A DNA stretch of 5,750 nucleotides, from assembly GCA_000437255.1 (NCBI GenBank), contig FR899091.1, positions 37,675 to 43,424 on the forward strand, read 5' to 3'. This document shows, in pieces, positions 4,371-5,750 of the stretch (position 1 is its first letter; each line of letters starts with the position of its first letter). The notes beneath the pieces were generated by a model. The model was given only the letters and a program-made list of their open reading frames with translations. It was not told where the DNA came from and searched no databases. The position numbers and the translations under genes are program-made. Source of the stretch: Ruminococcus sp. CAG:403. Lineage in GTDB: Bacteria > Bacillota > Clostridia > Oscillospirales > Ruminococcaceae.

Positions 4371-5207
4371 TTATTCTGTTAATCTTCGTGCCAATGCTGC
4401 AAGGTCATCCTTATCGTAGAACTCCAGCACCAGAGCACCTTTTTTCTTGCCGTACTGGACGGAAACCCGTCGTCCCATGCGCTCCTGCAAGCTCAATTCC
4501 ATTTCCTTGAAGTAGCTGTCGATCTTTTGATCTGCTGGATCTGCCGGTGGTTCCACATCTGGAGAAACCGCCATTTTCTCAATGGCACGCACCGTTAGTG
4601 TTCCATTGGCAGCACGTTTTGCTGCTTCCAGCTGCTTTTCCGGATTGGCAATTGCCAGCAAAGCCTTTCCATGTCCGGCAGAAATGGCACCGCTTTCCAA
4701 GAGCATTTGAATTTCTTCCGGCAACTGCAAAAGCCGCAAGGCATTTGCAACAGCACTGCGGGAACGTCCCACTGTTTTGGCAACTGCTTCCTGGGTCATA
4801 CCGTACTGTTCCATCAGCTGCCGGTATCCATTGGCTTCTTCCATCGGGGTCAAGTTTTCCCGCTGTAAATTTTCGATCAGGGCAATTTCCATTGCCTCTC
4901 CATCGGAAATTTCCTTGATGATAACCGGAACTTCATCCAGTCCCAGCATTCTTGCTGCACGCCAGCGCCGCTCTCCGGCAACAATTTGGTAGGTTCCCTG
5001 ATAGGGTCGTACCAGAATTGGCTGTAGCATGCCATACTGTCGAATGGAATCCGCAAGCGCTGCAATGGCTTCTTCTGCAAACGCCTTTCTCGGCTGCTGC
5101 CGATTGGGTTCCATGTCGGACAGGCGCAGCGTTTTTTTCACTTGCACATCGGCTGCATTTTCATCATACAGAAAATCAAAGCCGCTGCCCAGTCCACCCT
5201 TCGCCAT
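4371..5207 (-). CDS. parB: Chromosome-partitioning protein ParB (Spo0J type)
   Basis: This 278-residue CTPase clamp binds parS, spreads on DNA and stimulates the ATPase ParA; it also helps load SMC in relatives. Visible parts: an N-terminal MAKGGLGSGFDFL segment with the basic/Gly start through which ParB contacts ParA; the N-terminal CTP-binding domain with PNRQQPRK (34-41), the GERRWRA motif (Gly78-Arg81) and ENLQREN (112-118); a helix-turn-helix domain (about 137-162, MTQEAVAKTVGRSRSAVANAL); a linker near 215-226 rich in Pro and Asp; and a C-terminal dimerisation domain to 278. The start at 5207 is preferred to an in-frame TTG at 5222, since GGAG (5217-5220) lies 9 nt upstream and MAKGGLG is the family start. 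It follows parA by 30 bp. The Noc paralogue is less likely because the adjacent site is parS, not a Noc site. Function is inferred from strong family motifs. Confidence 0.97.
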   Translation of the reverse strand: MAKGGLGSGFDFLYDENAADVQVKKTLRLSDMEPNRQQPRKAFAEEAIAALADSIRQYGMLQPILVRPYQGTYQIVAGERRWRAARMLGLDEVPVIIKEISDGEAMEIALIENLQRENLTPMEEANGYRQLMEQYGMTQEAVAKTVGRSRSAVANALRLLQLPEEIQMLLESGAISAGHGKALLAIANPEKQLEAAKRAANGTLTVRAIEKMAVSPDVEPPADPADQKIDSYFKEMELSLQERMGRRVSVQYGKKKGALVLEFYDKDDLAALARRLTE

Positions 5208-5237
5208 AGTTTCACGCTCCAATCTATCTACAGGTTT

Positions 5238-5750
5238 TTATTTTCGTCTTCCAAATAACAGCCGTTTCTTTTCTTTCTTGGGTTCCGGCGTTTCGCCGAG
5301 CAGTTCCATGCCCAACATTGCATACGCTTCTGCTCCCTTTGAACTCGGATCATAATACATGACCGGCTTTCCATGGCTGGGTGCTTCTGAAAGACGCACA
5401 TTCCGTGGAATTTTGGTTTGGAACACCTTTCCGGGGAAGAATTTTTCTACTTCCTCCTCAACCTGCTTGGAAAGGTTCAATCGCTGATCGAACATAACAA
5501 ACAAAATGCCGGCAATCTCCAAGCTGGGATTGAAATTGTTTCGTACAATTTTAATCGTACTGGTCAGCTGCGAAAGGCCTTCCATGGCATAGAATTCTGC
5601 CAGCATCGGAACAATCAGCTTGTCCGCTGCTGTCAGTCCGTTCAAAGTCAGTAAACCCAGTGCAGGCGGACAGTCAATCAAAATATAATCATAATCCAAC
5701 TTACAAGTCAGCAGCTGCATTTTCAAACGGCTGGTTCGGTTTTCCTCTTG
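5238..5750 (-). CDS. parA: Chromosome-partitioning ATPase ParA (Soj type), N-terminus beyond window
   Basis: The last 170 residues of a ParA/MinD-superfamily ATPase are present; the frame is open to the right edge. Roughly 85 N-terminal residues, including the KGGVGKT P-loop, would be outside if the usual length of about 255 holds. Seen here are the Walker B region (DYILIDCPPALGLLTLNGL, window residues 20-39), the helix EFYAMEGLSQL, and the conserved C-terminal run IPRNVRLSEAPSHGKPVMYYDPSSKGAEAY (114-143). The protein ends in a basic tail (PKKEKKRLLFGRRK) that may aid nonspecific DNA binding, though that is inference. ParA-ATP coats the nucleoid and is released by ParB, moving parS-bound origins. 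parB follows after 30 bp with its own GGAG site, so the genes are an operon. A ParA-like MinD or plasmid protein is less likely given parB and parS alongside. Confidence 0.96.
   Translation of the reverse strand, partial: QEENRTSRLKMQLLTCKLDYDYILIDCPPALGLLTLNGLTAADKLIVPMLAEFYAMEGLSQLTSTIKIVRNNFNPSLEIAGILFVMFDQRLNLSKQVEEEVEKFFPGKVFQTKIPRNVRLSEAPSHGKPVMYYDPSSKGAEAYAMLGMELLGETPEPKKEKKRLLFGRRK

Noticed and set aside
5208..5223. Possible second parS at the parB start
   Set aside because: Only the half GTTTCACG (5209-5216) matches; about 9 of 16 positions agree in total, which is too degenerate for a parS site.

Overview
The window looks like an origin-proximal stretch of a chromosome from a Gram-positive Clostridia-type bacterium, possibly Oscillospiraceae/Ruminococcaceae-like. 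The evidence is moderate GC content, GGAGG-type ribosome binding sites, sigma-A-type promoters, a parA-parB-serS neighbourhood, a consensus parS site, and a small zinc-ribbon protein of a type common in Clostridia. Genus cannot be fixed from this sequence, and no mobile element, CRISPR array, tRNA or rRNA was seen.

Left part (1-735): a minus-strand zinc-ribbon gene runs off the left edge. Its good sigma-A promoter lies in a 336-bp divergent control region. The other side of that region holds the control signals of a plus-strand two-component system: four CTTT repeats spaced 10-11 bp apart, an extended -10 promoter without a recognisable -35, a small inverted repeat and a second promoter candidate.

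Middle (736-2714): an OmpR/PhoB-family response regulator and a membrane histidine kinase overlap by 4 bp (ATGA) and are almost certainly translationally coupled. The kinase has a proline-rich outer domain and essentially no HAMP domain. The stimulus and targets cannot be read from the sequence, but the promoter repeats suggest autoregulation.

Convergent intergenic region (2715-3052): it holds a plus-strand terminator, a symmetric hairpin that could terminate both strands, a hairpin that fits the minus strand better, and three DnaA-box-like 9-mers next to an AT-rich segment.

Right part (3053-5750, minus strand, reading right to left): parA (N-terminus off the window), parB and serS are tightly spaced and read as one operon. 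A perfect consensus parS site lies in the 40-bp parB-serS gap, that is, in the untranslated leader of serS. ParA, ParB and parS form the chromosome segregation system, in which CTP-dependent ParB clamps load at parS and ParA drives origin movement. SerS charges tRNA-Ser and is probably only a transcriptional passenger. The parABS set and the DnaA-like boxes together suggest, but do not prove, that oriC is close. No clearly new system was found. The most unusual features are the overlay of parS on the serS translation-initiation leader and the DnaA-box-like cluster downstream of serS.
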